Shown here: piece after piece, positions 26,614-34,627 of the stretch
How the letters are laid out: each line of letters opens with the position of its first letter
How positions within the stretch are numbered: position 1 is the first letter of the stretch
Origin: Achromobacter sp. RTa
Lineage (GTDB): Bacteria > Pseudomonadota > Gammaproteobacteria > Burkholderiales > Burkholderiaceae_B
DNA length: 50,390 bases
Direction of reading: 5' to 3'
NCBI RefSeq assembly: GCF_000757485.1
Contig: NZ_JPYO01000005.1
Span: 1 to 50,390 of the forward strand
Position numbers and translations under genes: made by a program
Notes under the pieces: model-generated
Database searches by the model: none
Told to the model about the DNA's origin: nothing
Seen by the model: only the letters and a program-made list of their open reading frames with translations

Positions 26614-26625
26614 CCTGAGCGGGCC

Positions 26626-27132
26626 TCAGCCCGGCTGTTTTTTGGACGGATCGCCGCAGCCTTCCATGTCGCCCATCTTGGCCATGTTCTGCTGGATTTC
26701 CTCTGGCGTCAGATCGAACTTGTGCGTGGCGATGGACCAGCGGTGCCCGAACGGGTCCACCACCTGGCCGTAGCGGTCGCCCCAGAACATGTCCGCCACG
26801 GGCATCGTCATCTGGGCGCCGGCGGCCACGGCCTGCTTCATGGCGGCGTCCACGTCGTCCACGTACAGATGCAGGGTGACCGGCGTTCCCTTCAGCGCCT
26901 TGGCGCCCAGGCTGCCCCATTCGGGGAAATCGTCCATCAGCATCAGGACGGAATCGCCGATGCGCACGGCGGCGTGCATGATCTTGCCGTTGGGGCCAGG
27001 CAGCCGCGCGAGCTCCTGGGCGTTGAAGGCTTTCTTGTAGAAGGCGATGGCGTCCGACGCGCCTTCGCACACGATGTGCGCGGTCAGGGTGTGCATGCCT
27101 TCGGGAATGGTCCGGGTTGCAGGGGTGCTCAT
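26626..27132 (-). CDS. VOC-superfamily (PhnB-like) protein
   Basis: A 168-aa protein of the glyoxalase/bleomycin-resistance fold. HTLTAHIVCEGASDAIAFYK near the N-terminus, VTLHLYVDDVDAAMKQAV in the middle and DRYGQVVDPFGHRWSIATHK toward the end are the PhnB/YdcJ-like pattern. Many members bind no known substrate. The start at 27132 gives MSTPATRTIPEGMHTL. It is probably co-transcribed with DUF1428 upstream; a 61-bp gap separates them. Function unassigned. Confidence 0.85.
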   Translation of the reverse strand: MSTPATRTIPEGMHTLTAHIVCEGASDAIAFYKKAFNAQELARLPGPNGKIMHAAVRIGDSVLMLMDDFPEWGSLGAKALKGTPVTLHLYVDDVDAAMKQAVAAGAQMTMPVADMFWGDRYGQVVDPFGHRWSIATHKFDLTPEEIQQNMAKMGDMEGCGDPSKKQPG

Positions 27133-27193
27133 ATCGAGTCTCCGGGATGTTCGCGATTGAAAATAGAAGAGGGGGGCGGAATGCCCCGGCCTC

Positions 27194-27550
27194 CTAGTTG
27201 CCCACCAGCGTGTTGAATCCCCCCCAGCACATCCGCTTGAAGTCGAATACGCCTTCGCAGCACATGTCCTTCAGGCGGGCGTCCGACATGACCTGGGCAT
27301 TGATCCGGTCCCGCTCCGCCTTGTTGGCGTACAGAATCCACGCGAACACGACGGTCTCGTCCTCGCGCGCGCCGGCCGCGGCGCTGAACGAGGCGAAGCC
27401 TTCTCCGTCGATATCGTCCGCCACGCCCTCGCGGTAGTCCAGCGCGCCGTATTCAAGCCAGATCGCCTGGGCCTGCTGCGCCATCTTCTTGTAGGTTTCC
27501 ACGTTGGCCTTGGGCACGCTCAACAGGTAACCGTCTATGTACTTTTCCAT
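27194..27550 (-). CDS. DUF1428 (YbaA-like) protein
   Basis: A 118-aa cytoplasmic protein with the DUF1428 start YIDGYLLSVPKANVETYKKM, the central GALDYREGVADD, and the family ending FDFKRMCWGGFNTLV. It belongs to the dimeric alpha/beta barrel fold; function unknown. Proteins of this family often lie beside PhnB-like VOC proteins and stress-response genes, as here. Divergent from the GlxA-type regulator, which is a possible controller of this gene pair. Confidence 0.9.
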   Translation of the reverse strand: MEKYIDGYLLSVPKANVETYKKMAQQAQAIWLEYGALDYREGVADDIDGEGFASFSAAAGAREDETVVFAWILYANKAERDRINAQVMSDARLKDMCCEGVFDFKRMCWGGFNTLVGN

Positions 27551-27677
27551 CGTTGACTCCTTTGATCCGCGTTGTTCTATTGCGTTTCGGCAAGCCCGCG
27601 AGCCGCGCGCCGCGCAAGCCGGATCTGGCTCCGGTGAGTGTCACTGTATCGGGATCGGCCGGGATTTCAGATAGGAG

Positions 27678-27708
27678 ATTGCGACATTCTTGAGGGTGGA
27701 TTGCGACA
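27678..27708. promoter_or_regulatory. Direct repeat ATTGCGACA, 22 bp apart, before the GlxA-type gene
   Basis: ATTGCGACA occurs at 27678-27686 and again at 27700-27708, on the same face of the helix two turns apart. Similar bases (GG..G) precede each copy. Direct repeats at this spacing are typical of AraC-family operators. It lies 25 bp upstream of the chosen start of the regulator gene, in the divergent region shared with DUF1428. Confidence 0.6.
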
Positions 27709-27732
27709 GCCGGCAGGCGTATGCTTTGCGGA

Positions 27733-28701
27733 ATGAAAAACATCGCGTTCCTGCTGCCCCAGGGGGCCAATATCGCGTCGCTGGAGACCGCCAGGCACGG
27801 CTTTCTCGTCGCCAATGAATACTTGGCCGCGCACGGACGCGAGCCCCGGTTCAATGTATGCACCCTGGGCCTGACGCGAGAGGTCAGGCTGGACGACGGC
27901 CGCATTACCGTGCAGGCCGACCTGGTGCTGGCCGACGCCCGGGACATCGATATCTGCATCGCCCCGCCGCTGCTCGGCTCGGTGTCCGACGCCGTGCTGT
28001 CCAACCGCGAGCTCATCGAGTGGCTGTCGCGGCATCACCGCGAGGGCGGCGAGGTCGCCAGCCTGTGCATGGGCGCCGCGCTGCTTGCGGCGGGCGGCAT
28101 CCTGGACGGCCAGCAGGCCGTGGTCCATTGGGTGGCGCAGAATCTGTACGCCAGCCTGTTCCCCAGCGTGCGCTGGGTCAGCGACCGCGTCGTCATGGCG
28201 GACAACGGCGTCTACACCAGCGGCGGCGCGTTTTCCGCCGCGCACCTGGTGCTGCACCTGATCGAGAAATACACGGACCGCGATACCGCCATCTGGTGCG
28301 CCAAGTATTTCCAGCTCGACTGGAGCCGCCAAAGCCAGCTGCCGTTTTCGGTGTTCATGGGCCAGAAGGCGCATGCCGACGAGGTCGTGCGCGCCGTGCA
28401 GGACTATATCGAAGGCCGCTACACGGAAAAGATCACGGTCGAGGAGCTGGCCGGCCGCCATGCCATGGGCCGGCGCACCCTGGAGCGCCGCTTTCGCCAG
28501 GCCACGGGAAACAGCATCGTGGAATACGTGCAGCGCGTGCGCGTGGAAGCCGCCAAGAAGCGCCTGGAAACCTCGCGCAAGAGCGTGGCGGAAGTCATGT
28601 ACGAGGTCGGCTACAACGACACCAAGGCGTTCCGCGATATTTTCAGCAAGTATTGCGGCATGTCGCCGGTGGGATACCGCGAGCGCTACCACTTCCAGTA
28701 G
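27733..28701 (+). CDS. GlxA-family transcriptional regulator (DJ-1/PfpI domain + AraC domain)
   Basis: A 322-aa regulator. The N-terminal DJ-1/PfpI-like domain (about residues 1-185) runs from MKNIAFLLPQGANIASLETA through the elbow ASLCMGAALLAAGG, where the nucleophile position is Cys, to TSGGAFSAAHLVLHLIEKYT. The C-terminal AraC domain (about 220-320) has two helix-turn-helix units: AGRHAMGRRTLERRFRQATG and MYEVGYNDTKAFRDIFSKYC. The start at 27733 gives the family N-terminus; ATG 27721 is in frame. Such proteins often act on stress or amine catabolism genes. The direct repeats at 27678-27708 may be its operator. Confidence 0.9.
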   Translation: MKNIAFLLPQGANIASLETARHGFLVANEYLAAHGREPRFNVCTLGLTREVRLDDGRITVQADLVLADARDIDICIAPPLLGSVSDAVLSNRELIEWLSRHHREGGEVASLCMGAALLAAGGILDGQQAVVHWVAQNLYASLFPSVRWVSDRVVMADNGVYTSGGAFSAAHLVLHLIEKYTDRDTAIWCAKYFQLDWSRQSQLPFSVFMGQKAHADEVVRAVQDYIEGRYTEKITVEELAGRHAMGRRTLERRFRQATGNSIVEYVQRVRVEAAKKRLETSRKSVAEVMYEVGYNDTKAFRDIFSKYCGMSPVGYRERYHFQ

Positions 28702-28713
28702 CGCGGCGTCCGC

Positions 28714-29166
28714 TCAGCCCTGGTAGCGGTACACGCGGGTATCGCGCATGATGAAGCCGGCCGATTCATACAGATGGTGGGCCGAAAGCCGGCCGGGATT
28801 CGATGTCAGGTCCAGTGTCCTGGCCTTCAGTTCGCGGCTCTTGACGATGGCGGCGTGCGTCAGCGCCATGCCGACCTTCAGGCCGCGCGCCTGTTCGTCC
28901 ACCACCACGTCCTCGATCCAGGCCCGCACGCCCGTGGGGATGCGGAAATGCACCAGGGTCAGCGTGCCGACGATGCGGCGGTCTTCGCCCATGGTGGCGA
29001 TGAACACGTGGTTGGAAGGCGAACGGATGATTTCCTCCAGCGCCTCGCGCGACAGGGGCGCGGCGGTACGCGACAACTGGGGCAGCAGCCGCGCGAACGC
29101 CGCGACCAGAGCGTCGTCGGCCTGCATGGCCAGCGTGACTTCGACGTGGTTTCCCAAGGGTTTCAC
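28714..29166 (-). CDS. GNAT-family N-acetyltransferase
   Basis: A 150-aa acetyl-CoA-dependent acyltransferase. The core strand-helix-strand is visible: RIVGTLTLVHFRIP, AWIEDVVVDEQARGLKVGMA (acetyl-CoA-binding loop, with LKVG in the place of the usual R/Q-x-x-G-x-G/A) and a C-terminal HHLYESAGFIMRDTRVYRYQ typical of the family. Substrate unknown. It is convergent with the GlxA-type gene with 12 bp between them, and 18 bp separate its start from the end of the membrane-protein gene upstream, so those two are probably one operon. Confidence 0.88.
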   Translation of the reverse strand: MKPLGNHVEVTLAMQADDALVAAFARLLPQLSRTAAPLSREALEEIIRSPSNHVFIATMGEDRRIVGTLTLVHFRIPTGVRAWIEDVVVDEQARGLKVGMALTHAAIVKSRELKARTLDLTSNPGRLSAHHLYESAGFIMRDTRVYRYQG

Positions 29167-29184
29167 CGGGAGCTCCCGCGAGGG

Positions 29185-29739
29185 CTATCTTGATGTTGTA
29201 GCCCACACCCGGTCAGGATACCAAGCGGTGAATTTCATCGCCGCGGCAAGCGCGGCGATCGTCACCGCGATCGCGATGGCCTGAGGCAGCTGCGGACGGT
29301 AGACCAGCAGCGCGTCCGTCGCAACCATGGCCGCGAAGGCCAGCGCCCAGGCGATGGCGACCGCATACTTCATGCGCACGAACCGGCGGCTCTTCCATAC
29401 ATACTCGGGTTCCTTTTCGCGCGCGTACTCCAGCGTGAACGGCCTGCGCAGGACGATGGTCAGCAGCACGAGAAACAGCAGTCCGGCGTCCACCCTCAGC
29501 CGCGTTTCGGAGATCGTCCAGGATTCGCCGTCGACCATGGGGGCATATATCGTCAGCCCCGCGAAGAGCAGCAGCGTGCCGGTTTCCATGAGCTTCACGC
29601 GGCGCTCGGGGCTGATCCAGTCGCGCAGTACGAGTCCTGCGGACACGAAAGCCCCCGCCGCCAATCCTTCCAGCACCCCGACAGCCCTCTCGATGATGAC
29701 AAACATGATGAAGGGCGCGAACGCCAGCAGGATGTTCAT
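29185..29739 (-). CDS. Hypothetical membrane protein
   Basis: A 184-aa protein with about six hydrophobic segments (for example MNILLAFAPFIMFVIIERAV, LLLFAGLTIYAPMV and the C-terminal AIAIAVTIAALAAAMKFTAW). A charged loop (RPFTLEYAREKEPEYVWKSR) lies in the middle. I do not recognise the family with certainty; proteins of this look are annotated only as conserved membrane proteins. It probably forms an operon with the GNAT gene. Confidence 0.75.
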   Translation of the reverse strand: MNILLAFAPFIMFVIIERAVGVLEGLAAGAFVSAGLVLRDWISPERRVKLMETGTLLLFAGLTIYAPMVDGESWTISETRLRVDAGLLFLVLLTIVLRRPFTLEYAREKEPEYVWKSRRFVRMKYAVAIAWALAFAAMVATDALLVYRPQLPQAIAIAVTIAALAAAMKFTAWYPDRVWATTSR

Positions 29740-29922
29740 CTCGATTCCCCGACCTTGAGCGCGCCCCTGCGCGTTTGCCGCGTCGCCATGAGAATCGAGA
29801 CGCGAACGTATCTATTTCTGCCTGTCCGCCAGGGTGAGGCATATCTCGCCGTTCGTCCATCGTCCGCCTGGACGGGCGCGGAAGTAGGGCCCGTACTTTC
29901 GGAGGCCGGGAAGCCGGGAGAG

Positions 29923-29991
29923 CCTCGGCCGGGCGGCCGAGGGGCGTCGGGAAAAAGGCGTCATGCCTGCGGCGGGCGCGATGCCGCAGGC
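29923..29991 (-). terminator. Two hairpins downstream of the TauD-family gene
   Basis: The 260-bp gap 29740-29999 holds two perfect stems: GCCTGCGGC / GCCGCAGGC (29965-29973 / 29983-29991) and CCTCGGCC / GGCCGAGG (29923-29930 / 29935-29942). On the minus strand, the direction of transcription, a run of five U (29952-29956) lies between them. This may be the terminator of the tauD-like gene. The remainder of the gap shows nothing else. Confidence 0.5.
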
Positions 29992-29999
29992 CGGGTCCA

Positions 30000-30884
30000 T
30001 TACCGCGCGGGCTGTCCCACGGCGAGGGGCCTGTCGCCGGATATGGTGGTCCGGTGCATTTCGCGGTCGAAGCCGTCGTAGTCGTTCATCGCCAGATGCT
30101 GGGTGCAGCGGTTGTCCCACAGCGCCAGCGACCCCGGCGTCCAGCGGAAGCGGCAGGTGAATTCCGGCCTCGCCGCGTGGCGGTACAGGAAGTGCAGCAG
30201 CGGCTCGCTTTCCTCTTCGGTCATGCCGTCGAAGCGCAGCGTGTAGGTGCTGTTCACGTACAGGGCCTTCCTGCCGGTGGCGGGATGCACCCGGATCACG
30301 GGATGCACCACTTCGTTGGTGGCGCGGCCGTCGGTGCGCACGTCCATCTTGTGGGCCGGGTCGCCGTTGTTCACCACGGCGCCGCCCGCGCCATACGAGC
30401 GGACCGGGCTGTGCACGGCGCCGAGGCCCTCGAGGATGCCCTTGAGGCGGTCGGACAGGGTGTCATAGGCGCGGTACATGTTCGCCCACATCGTATCGCC
30501 GCCGTAGGGCGGAATGACGCGGCCATACAGCGCCGAGCCCAGCGGCGGCTCTTCGGCGTAGCTCATGTCGGTGTGCCACAGGCCGCCGAACAGGCGGCGG
30601 GTGCTTTCCGTCTTGCCCTTCATCACGGGGAGAACGGCCGGATACCCTTCCAGCGCCCGCACGAAAGGCACTTCCAGCAGGTCTCCGAAGCGCTTGCTGA
30701 AGTCGATGTGCTGCTGCGGCGTCAACCGCTGGTCGCGGAAGAAAACCACCAGGTGCTCGTGCAGCGCGGCGCGCACTTCCTCGAACTGCTCGTCCGACAG
30801 CGGGCGCGACAGGTCCAGGCCCCGGATTTCGGCGCCCAGCGCGCCGGCGATCGGGTGGGTTTCCAGATGGCGATACGTGGTCAT
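30000..30884 (-). CDS. TauD/TfdA-family 2-oxoglutarate-dependent dioxygenase
   Basis: A 294-aa non-haem Fe(II) enzyme that couples 2-oxoglutarate decarboxylation to substrate oxidation. The iron ligands are the His and Asp of LWHTDMSY (about residues 99-106) and a distal His in WDNRCTQHLAMNDY (about 255). The 2-oxoglutarate-binding Arg is in EMHRTTISGDRP. The start at 30884 (MTTYRHLETHPIAGALGAEI) matches TauD N-termini. The substrate could be taurine, another sulfonate, a phenoxyacetate or an alkyl sulfate. It lies 14 bp downstream of a Bug-type receptor gene and divergent from an IclR gene: a small catabolic operon. Confidence 0.9.
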   Translation of the reverse strand: MTTYRHLETHPIAGALGAEIRGLDLSRPLSDEQFEEVRAALHEHLVVFFRDQRLTPQQHIDFSKRFGDLLEVPFVRALEGYPAVLPVMKGKTESTRRLFGGLWHTDMSYAEEPPLGSALYGRVIPPYGGDTMWANMYRAYDTLSDRLKGILEGLGAVHSPVRSYGAGGAVVNNGDPAHKMDVRTDGRATNEVVHPVIRVHPATGRKALYVNSTYTLRFDGMTEEESEPLLHFLYRHAARPEFTCRFRWTPGSLALWDNRCTQHLAMNDYDGFDREMHRTTISGDRPLAVGQPAR

Positions 30885-30898
30885 GCTTGTCTCCTTGC

Positions 30899-31867
30899 CT
30901 ATTGAAGCTTGATCTGTGCGCTGCGCACCAGCGCGCCCCATTTTTCGGTTTCCGACGCGATGTAGCGCCCGAAACCGGCCGGGCCTTCGGCCGCGATGAT
31001 GCCGCCCATGGTGCCGATCTGCTCGCGCACGTCGGGCATCGCCAGCACGGCGAGCAGTTCCTTGTTCAGGCGTTCGACGACGGGCCTGGGCGTGGCGGCC
31101 GGCGCCAGCACGCCGAACCATCCCGCGATCTCGTAGCCGGGCAGGCCCGCCTCGGCCATCGTCGGCACGTCGGGCAATTGCGGCGAGCGGGCGGCGCTGG
31201 TGATGGCGAGCGCCCGCAGTTTGCCGGCCTTCACCAGTTGCAGCGCCGACGGCATGTTGTCGAACATCATCGGCACATGGCCGGCCACGGTGTCGTTCAG
31301 GCCCGGCGCGCTGCCACGGTACGGCACATGCGTCAGCCGCAGGCCCGCCGACGAGGCGAACAGCTCGCCGGCCAGGTGCAGCGAGGTGCCTGCGCCCGGA
31401 GTGGCGTAGCCGATCGGTTCGGGCGCCTTCCTGGCGTACGCGATCAGCTCCTGCACGGAGCGCACCGGCAGCGCGGGATTCACCACCAGCAGATTGGGGA
31501 CGCTCATCAGCATCGTCACCGGCGCCAGGTCGCGCTGGGGCTGGTAGGGCAGGTCCGGGTACAGGGCCGGGTTGATGGAGATGGGGCCGATATTGCCCAT
31601 CACGATGGTGTAGCCGTCCGCGGGTTGCTTCACGGCGAAGTCGGTTCCCACGTTGCCCCCGGCGCCCGCCTTGTTCTCCACGATGACGGGCTGCCCCAGC
31701 CGTTCCCCCAGCTTGTGGCTGACCAGCCGGGCCAGCATGTCCGTGGATCCGCCGGGCGGATAGGGCACGATCCATTTGATCGGTTGCGATGGCCACGGAG
31801 CTTGTGCCGCGGCGGGGCCCGTACAGAGGGCGAGGCCCGCCGCCAAGGCGAGTGCGATGCGTTTCAT
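30899..31867 (-). CDS. Bug-family (TctC-like) periplasmic solute receptor
   Basis: A 322-aa secreted protein with a signal peptide (MKRIALALAAGLALCTGPAA, cleavage after AQA). The Bug pattern is present: WPSQPIKWIVPYPPGGSTD at the N-terminus, VENKAGAGGNVGTDFAVKQ, and LPDVPTMAEAGLPGYE. These receptors are expanded in Bordetella and relatives; many are orphans without transporter genes nearby, as here. The ligand is probably the substrate of the adjacent dioxygenase or a precursor. First gene of the operon divergent from iclR. Confidence 0.93.
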   Translation of the reverse strand: MKRIALALAAGLALCTGPAAAQAPWPSQPIKWIVPYPPGGSTDMLARLVSHKLGERLGQPVIVENKAGAGGNVGTDFAVKQPADGYTIVMGNIGPISINPALYPDLPYQPQRDLAPVTMLMSVPNLLVVNPALPVRSVQELIAYARKAPEPIGYATPGAGTSLHLAGELFASSAGLRLTHVPYRGSAPGLNDTVAGHVPMMFDNMPSALQLVKAGKLRALAITSAARSPQLPDVPTMAEAGLPGYEIAGWFGVLAPAATPRPVVERLNKELLAVLAMPDVREQIGTMGGIIAAEGPAGFGRYIASETEKWGALVRSAQIKLQ

Positions 31868-31921
31868 GCGTTTGTCTCCTTCCCGGGCTCGCCGGTCTTG
31901 CCGGGAGCGTCATTTATGTGT

Positions 31922-31959
31922 ATTGTTCACCTAGTGATCAATACGTTTATCAGGTGAAC
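31922..31959. promoter_or_regulatory. Probable IclR operator in the Bug/IclR divergent region
   Basis: ATTGTTCAC (31922-31930) and GTGATCAAT (31934-31942) form a dyad with one mismatch around CTA. An additional arm pair, GTTCACCT (31925-31932) and AGGTGAAC (31952-31959), spans the region up to 2 bp before the regulator start codon. The position suggests control of the Bug-tauD operon and autoregulation. Confidence 0.6.
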
Positions 31960-31961
31960 GC

Positions 31962-32609
31962 ATGAAGAATAATAGATCGATTCAGCGGTGTCTATCCATC
32001 ATGCGGGCCTTCCGTGGCGCCGGCCGGCCGACGCTCGCCGAGCTGGCGCGCGCCGTCGATCTGCCGCATGCAACCGTGCTGCGTTTCCTGCAGACGCTGG
32101 AGGAAGAGGGCTATGCCGCGCGTGAAGACAGCCGCTGGCGCCTGACGCCCCAGGTCTTCGAACTGGGGTTCGCGGCCATGGACAGCCTGGGGGTGACCGA
32201 CGCCGTGCAGGAGATACTGCAGAAGCTCGCCGACGCCTATTCGGGCACCTCCAACCTGGGCGAGGCCAATCCGGAGGGCGTCATCATCATCGGGCGCGCG
32301 ATGGCGCCCGCCGAGCGGCGGCGCCTGGTGGTCATGAATCTGCGCGTGGGCAGCGTGCTGCCGCCTTCCAGCGCGCTGGCGGGCGGCTTGCGCCTGGCGG
32401 CCGGGCAGTGGAGCCGCTACGACTATCCGGACAGCAACCAGGTTTCGGTGGCGGTTCCTCTTCCCCAGGCCGGCTCGCGCGTGCTGTCGGTGGGCATATC
32501 GGTGGACGTGTCGGAGGTCGTGGGGAACCGCCTGGAGGCGGAAATGGTGCCCGCCTTGCAGCGGGCGGCGGAAACCATCTCCGGGGTGATACGGGTCGGG
32601 GTGGTGTGA
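31962..32609 (+). CDS. IclR-family regulator with a shortened ligand domain
   Basis: A 215-aa regulator. The winged helix-turn-helix occupies residues 1-65 (SIQRCLSIMRAFRGAGRPTL, LARAVDLPHATVLRFLQTLE). The IclR effector domain follows but is short: after VGSVLPPSSALAGGLRLAAG the segment of about 40-50 residues normally found before the VAVPL strand is replaced by about 12 residues (QWSRYDYPDSNQ). The ending, VLSVGISVDVSEVVGNRLEA, is typical. It is about 40 aa shorter than usual IclR proteins, yet the frame is intact. Divergent from the Bug-tauD operon, its likely target. Confidence 0.85.
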   Translation: MKNNRSIQRCLSIMRAFRGAGRPTLAELARAVDLPHATVLRFLQTLEEEGYAAREDSRWRLTPQVFELGFAAMDSLGVTDAVQEILQKLADAYSGTSNLGEANPEGVIIIGRAMAPAERRRLVVMNLRVGSVLPPSSALAGGLRLAAGQWSRYDYPDSNQVSVAVPLPQAGSRVLSVGISVDVSEVVGNRLEAEMVPALQRAAETISGVIRVGVV

Positions 32610-32633
32610 CGGCCGGCTCAGCAGCCCGCAGCC

Positions 32634-32783
32634 TTGGGCAATGAGGCGCCGGCCGCCGCCCGGCAGGTCGAACACCATCTCCGGGCAGCGCACCTTCACC
32701 GCGTCGGGATCGATGATGTTGACGTCCGCCTTGTAGCCCGGGCGCAGCGGGCCGCGGTGCGACAGCGTCGCCCCCGCTCCTAG
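32634..32783 (-). pseudogene. Remnant of an N-acyl-D-amino-acid deacylase (D-aminoacylase) gene
   Basis: About 50 codons on the minus strand read GPLRPGYKADVNIIDPDAVK followed by VRCPEMVFDLPGGGRRLIAQ. This is the near-C-terminal pattern of D-aminoacylase/amidohydrolase-3 proteins (GxLRPGxxADxNVID ... P..V.DLP.GGRRL). Complete proteins are about 480-580 aa; here both sides are lost. Downstream the frame runs into the antisense of iclR, and upstream it meets the DUF1801 stop. It is probably what is left of a catabolic gene once linked to this locus. Confidence 0.75.
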
Positions 32784-32790
32784 CTCCCGT

Positions 32791-33255
32791 TCACATCCGT
32801 TCACCGGGGAGCGCGCTTGCCTGCTTCACCCAGTCCATGAACAGGGCTTCGTCCAGCGTGTCGTCCTCGCGGATGTCGAGATAGCGGGTGCCCTGCATTT
32901 TGGATGCGCCCGGTGGGACGGGCTGCAGCGACGCGCCCTGGAAAAAGGCCACCTTCACATATTTCGTGAAGCAATGGATGCTGAGAAACCAGCCCTGGCC
33001 CTCCACGCCGTACAGCGGCGAATTCCATTTGACCGCCTTGCGCACGCCGGGAACCGCGCGCTCGATGAGCGCGTCCAGGCGGCGGCCCAGCCCGCTTTTC
33101 CAGCCCGGCATGGCGGCGATGTAGGCCTGCACCGGCGCGTCGCCTTCGCCCTTGGGGATCTGCGGGTTGCCGCCTGACAGCAGGGCGGGTCGCCCGTCCG
33201 ATGGGCCGGCGGCCTTTGTCGCCTTAGCCGGCTTGGCCGGCGGCTTGTCGGTCAT
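32791..33255 (-). CDS. DUF1801 protein
   Basis: A 154-aa cytoplasmic protein. A Lys/Ala/Pro-rich N-terminus (MTDKPPAKPAKATKAAG) precedes the DUF1801 domain: PVQAYIAAMPGWKSGLGRRL, KAVKWNSPLYGVEGQGWFLS, and KYVKVAFFQGASLQPVPPG. The fold is YdhG-like; function unknown, with some members linked to iron or stress. The start at 33255 is chosen for the ATG; the frame extends upstream without a good site. It lies 29 bp downstream of the SRPBCC gene. The DUF1801/SRPBCC pairing is frequent, so they are probably one operon. Confidence 0.85.
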   Translation of the reverse strand: MTDKPPAKPAKATKAAGPSDGRPALLSGGNPQIPKGEGDAPVQAYIAAMPGWKSGLGRRLDALIERAVPGVRKAVKWNSPLYGVEGQGWFLSIHCFTKYVKVAFFQGASLQPVPPGASKMQGTRYLDIREDDTLDEALFMDWVKQASALPGERM

Positions 33256-33284
33256 GGTTCGGCTCCTTGGGCCGCGGCCGGCGC

Positions 33285-33731
33285 TCAGTCCGGGATGTCG
33301 GGTTCGACCAGGCGCTTCAGCTGATCCAGCGAATCCTGCCAGCCCAGGTAGCACATTTCAGTGGGTATCACCTCGGGTATGCCTTCCTGGCGTATGGTGA
33401 TTTCCGTGCCGCAGGAAACCTGCCGCAGCGTGATGGTCGTCTGCATCTGGCCCGGCAGGTTGGGATCGTCGAATTGGTCCGAGTAACGGATCTTCTCGTT
33501 CGGAACCAGTTCCAGATACTCGCCGCCGAAATCGTGGCTCTTGCCGCTTCCGAAGTTGCGGAACGACATCTTGTGCGTGCCGCCGACCTTGGCGTCCAGG
33601 TGGTGGACCAGGCAGGTATAGCCGTACGGAGGAAGCCAGCGCGCGACGGCGTCGGGCTCCAGGAAGGCCCGGTAGATGCGCTCGGGGGGCGCGCACATGA
33701 CGCGATGGAGATTGACAGTGCCGGTAGTCAT
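33285..33731 (-). CDS. SRPBCC-family (AHSA1-like) protein
   Basis: A 148-aa protein with the helix-grip fold. APPERIYRAFLEPDAVARWL is the classic AHSA1 start; YLELVPNEKIRYSDQFDD and GTEITIRQEGIPE follow, and it ends in GWQDSLDQLKRLVE. Such proteins bind hydrophobic ligands; the role is unknown. The ATG at 33731 gives the family N-terminus (MTTGTVNLHRVM) and is preceded by AAAGGCGG. Same strand as DUF1801 and probably co-transcribed. Confidence 0.88.
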   Translation of the reverse strand: MTTGTVNLHRVMCAPPERIYRAFLEPDAVARWLPPYGYTCLVHHLDAKVGGTHKMSFRNFGSGKSHDFGGEYLELVPNEKIRYSDQFDDPNLPGQMQTTITLRQVSCGTEITIRQEGIPEVIPTEMCYLGWQDSLDQLKRLVEPDIPD

Positions 33732-33835
33732 GGTGAGTCCGCCTTTCAGAAAGTTGTGCGCACTGACACGACGTACCAGTGGACCGGAAATCGACAGGGT
33801 CGACCCTGGGGAAAACCCTCGATATGCATATTCCG

Positions 33836-34564
33836 TTACGAAGTCGACGCGGGCTCCTCTTCTGACGACCGGTTCCGTCGCCGGCGCGCGGCAAGCCATT
33901 TGCCCGCCGCCACGACCAGTAGCGCACCCGCCAGTTCGACCGCCATCTTGAGCAGCGGGGCGGGCTGGCCCCAGCGTTCGACGATGAAGATGTCGGTGAT
34001 CAGCATGCCGCCCGCGATCCAGCCCAGCAGCCCTGCGCCCAGCGTGACGGCCACCGGGAAACGGTCGATCAGCTTCAGGACCAGGGTACTGCCCCAGACG
34101 ATGATGGGCACGCTTACGCACAGCCCGAAGATGACGTAGTACAGCTGGTGGTCGGCCTGGGTGTTCTGGGCGGCGCCCGCGATGGCGATGACGTTGTCCA
34201 GGCTCATCGCGAAATCGGCCAGGATGATGGTCTTGATGGCCGACAGCACGGTCGTGCCTCCGGCGATGTTGCCGTGCGCGTCTTCCTCCGGCGCCAGCAG
34301 CTTGATGCCGATCCAGACCAGCAGAAGGCAGCCCAGGGCCTTCAGAAAGGGAATGTCCAGCAGTACGAGCGCGAAGGCGATCAACAGTATCCGGAGCAGC
34401 ACGGCGCCCGCGGTGCCCCAGAGTATGCCCCTGATGCGCTGGCGGGGCGGCAGGTTGCGGCAGGCCAGCGCGATCACGACGGCGTTATCGCCGCCAAGCA
34501 GAATGTCGATGAGAATGATCTGGAATATGGCGCCCCAATGGAACGTCTCGATGGCCTCGAGCAT
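33836..34564 (-). CDS. TerC/YjbE-family integral membrane protein
   Basis: A 242-aa protein with about seven helices. The two acidic intramembrane motifs of the family are present: LLGGDNAVVIALACRNLPP near residue 23 and ADFAMSLDNVIAIAG near residue 117. Members export Mn(II) or calcium or assist metal loading of secreted enzymes. The protein ends in a basic and then acidic tail (RRRRNRSSEEEP). I looked for a yybP-ykoY manganese riboswitch upstream and did not recognise one; instead a large hairpin lies at 34592-34620. Confidence 0.9.
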   Translation of the reverse strand: MLEAIETFHWGAIFQIILIDILLGGDNAVVIALACRNLPPRQRIRGILWGTAGAVLLRILLIAFALVLLDIPFLKALGCLLLVWIGIKLLAPEEDAHGNIAGGTTVLSAIKTIILADFAMSLDNVIAIAGAAQNTQADHQLYYVIFGLCVSVPIIVWGSTLVLKLIDRFPVAVTLGAGLLGWIAGGMLITDIFIVERWGQPAPLLKMAVELAGALLVVAAGKWLAARRRRNRSSEEEPASTS

Positions 34565-34591
34565 AGGTATCCCGCCGAAAAGAACGATAGG

Positions 34592-34627
34592 GCGCGGGGC
34601 GGGCGCCGCCCGCCCCGCGCGTTTTTT
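34592..34627 (+). terminator. 13-bp GC hairpin with T6, plus-strand orientation, in the terC leader
   Basis: A perfect 13-bp stem (34592-34604 / 34608-34620, loop GCC) is followed on the plus strand by six T at 34622-34627. No plus-strand gene ends here. On the minus strand it lies in the leader of terC, 28 bp before the start codon, without a U-run. It would stop antisense transcription or fold in the terC 5' leader. Confidence 0.7.
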
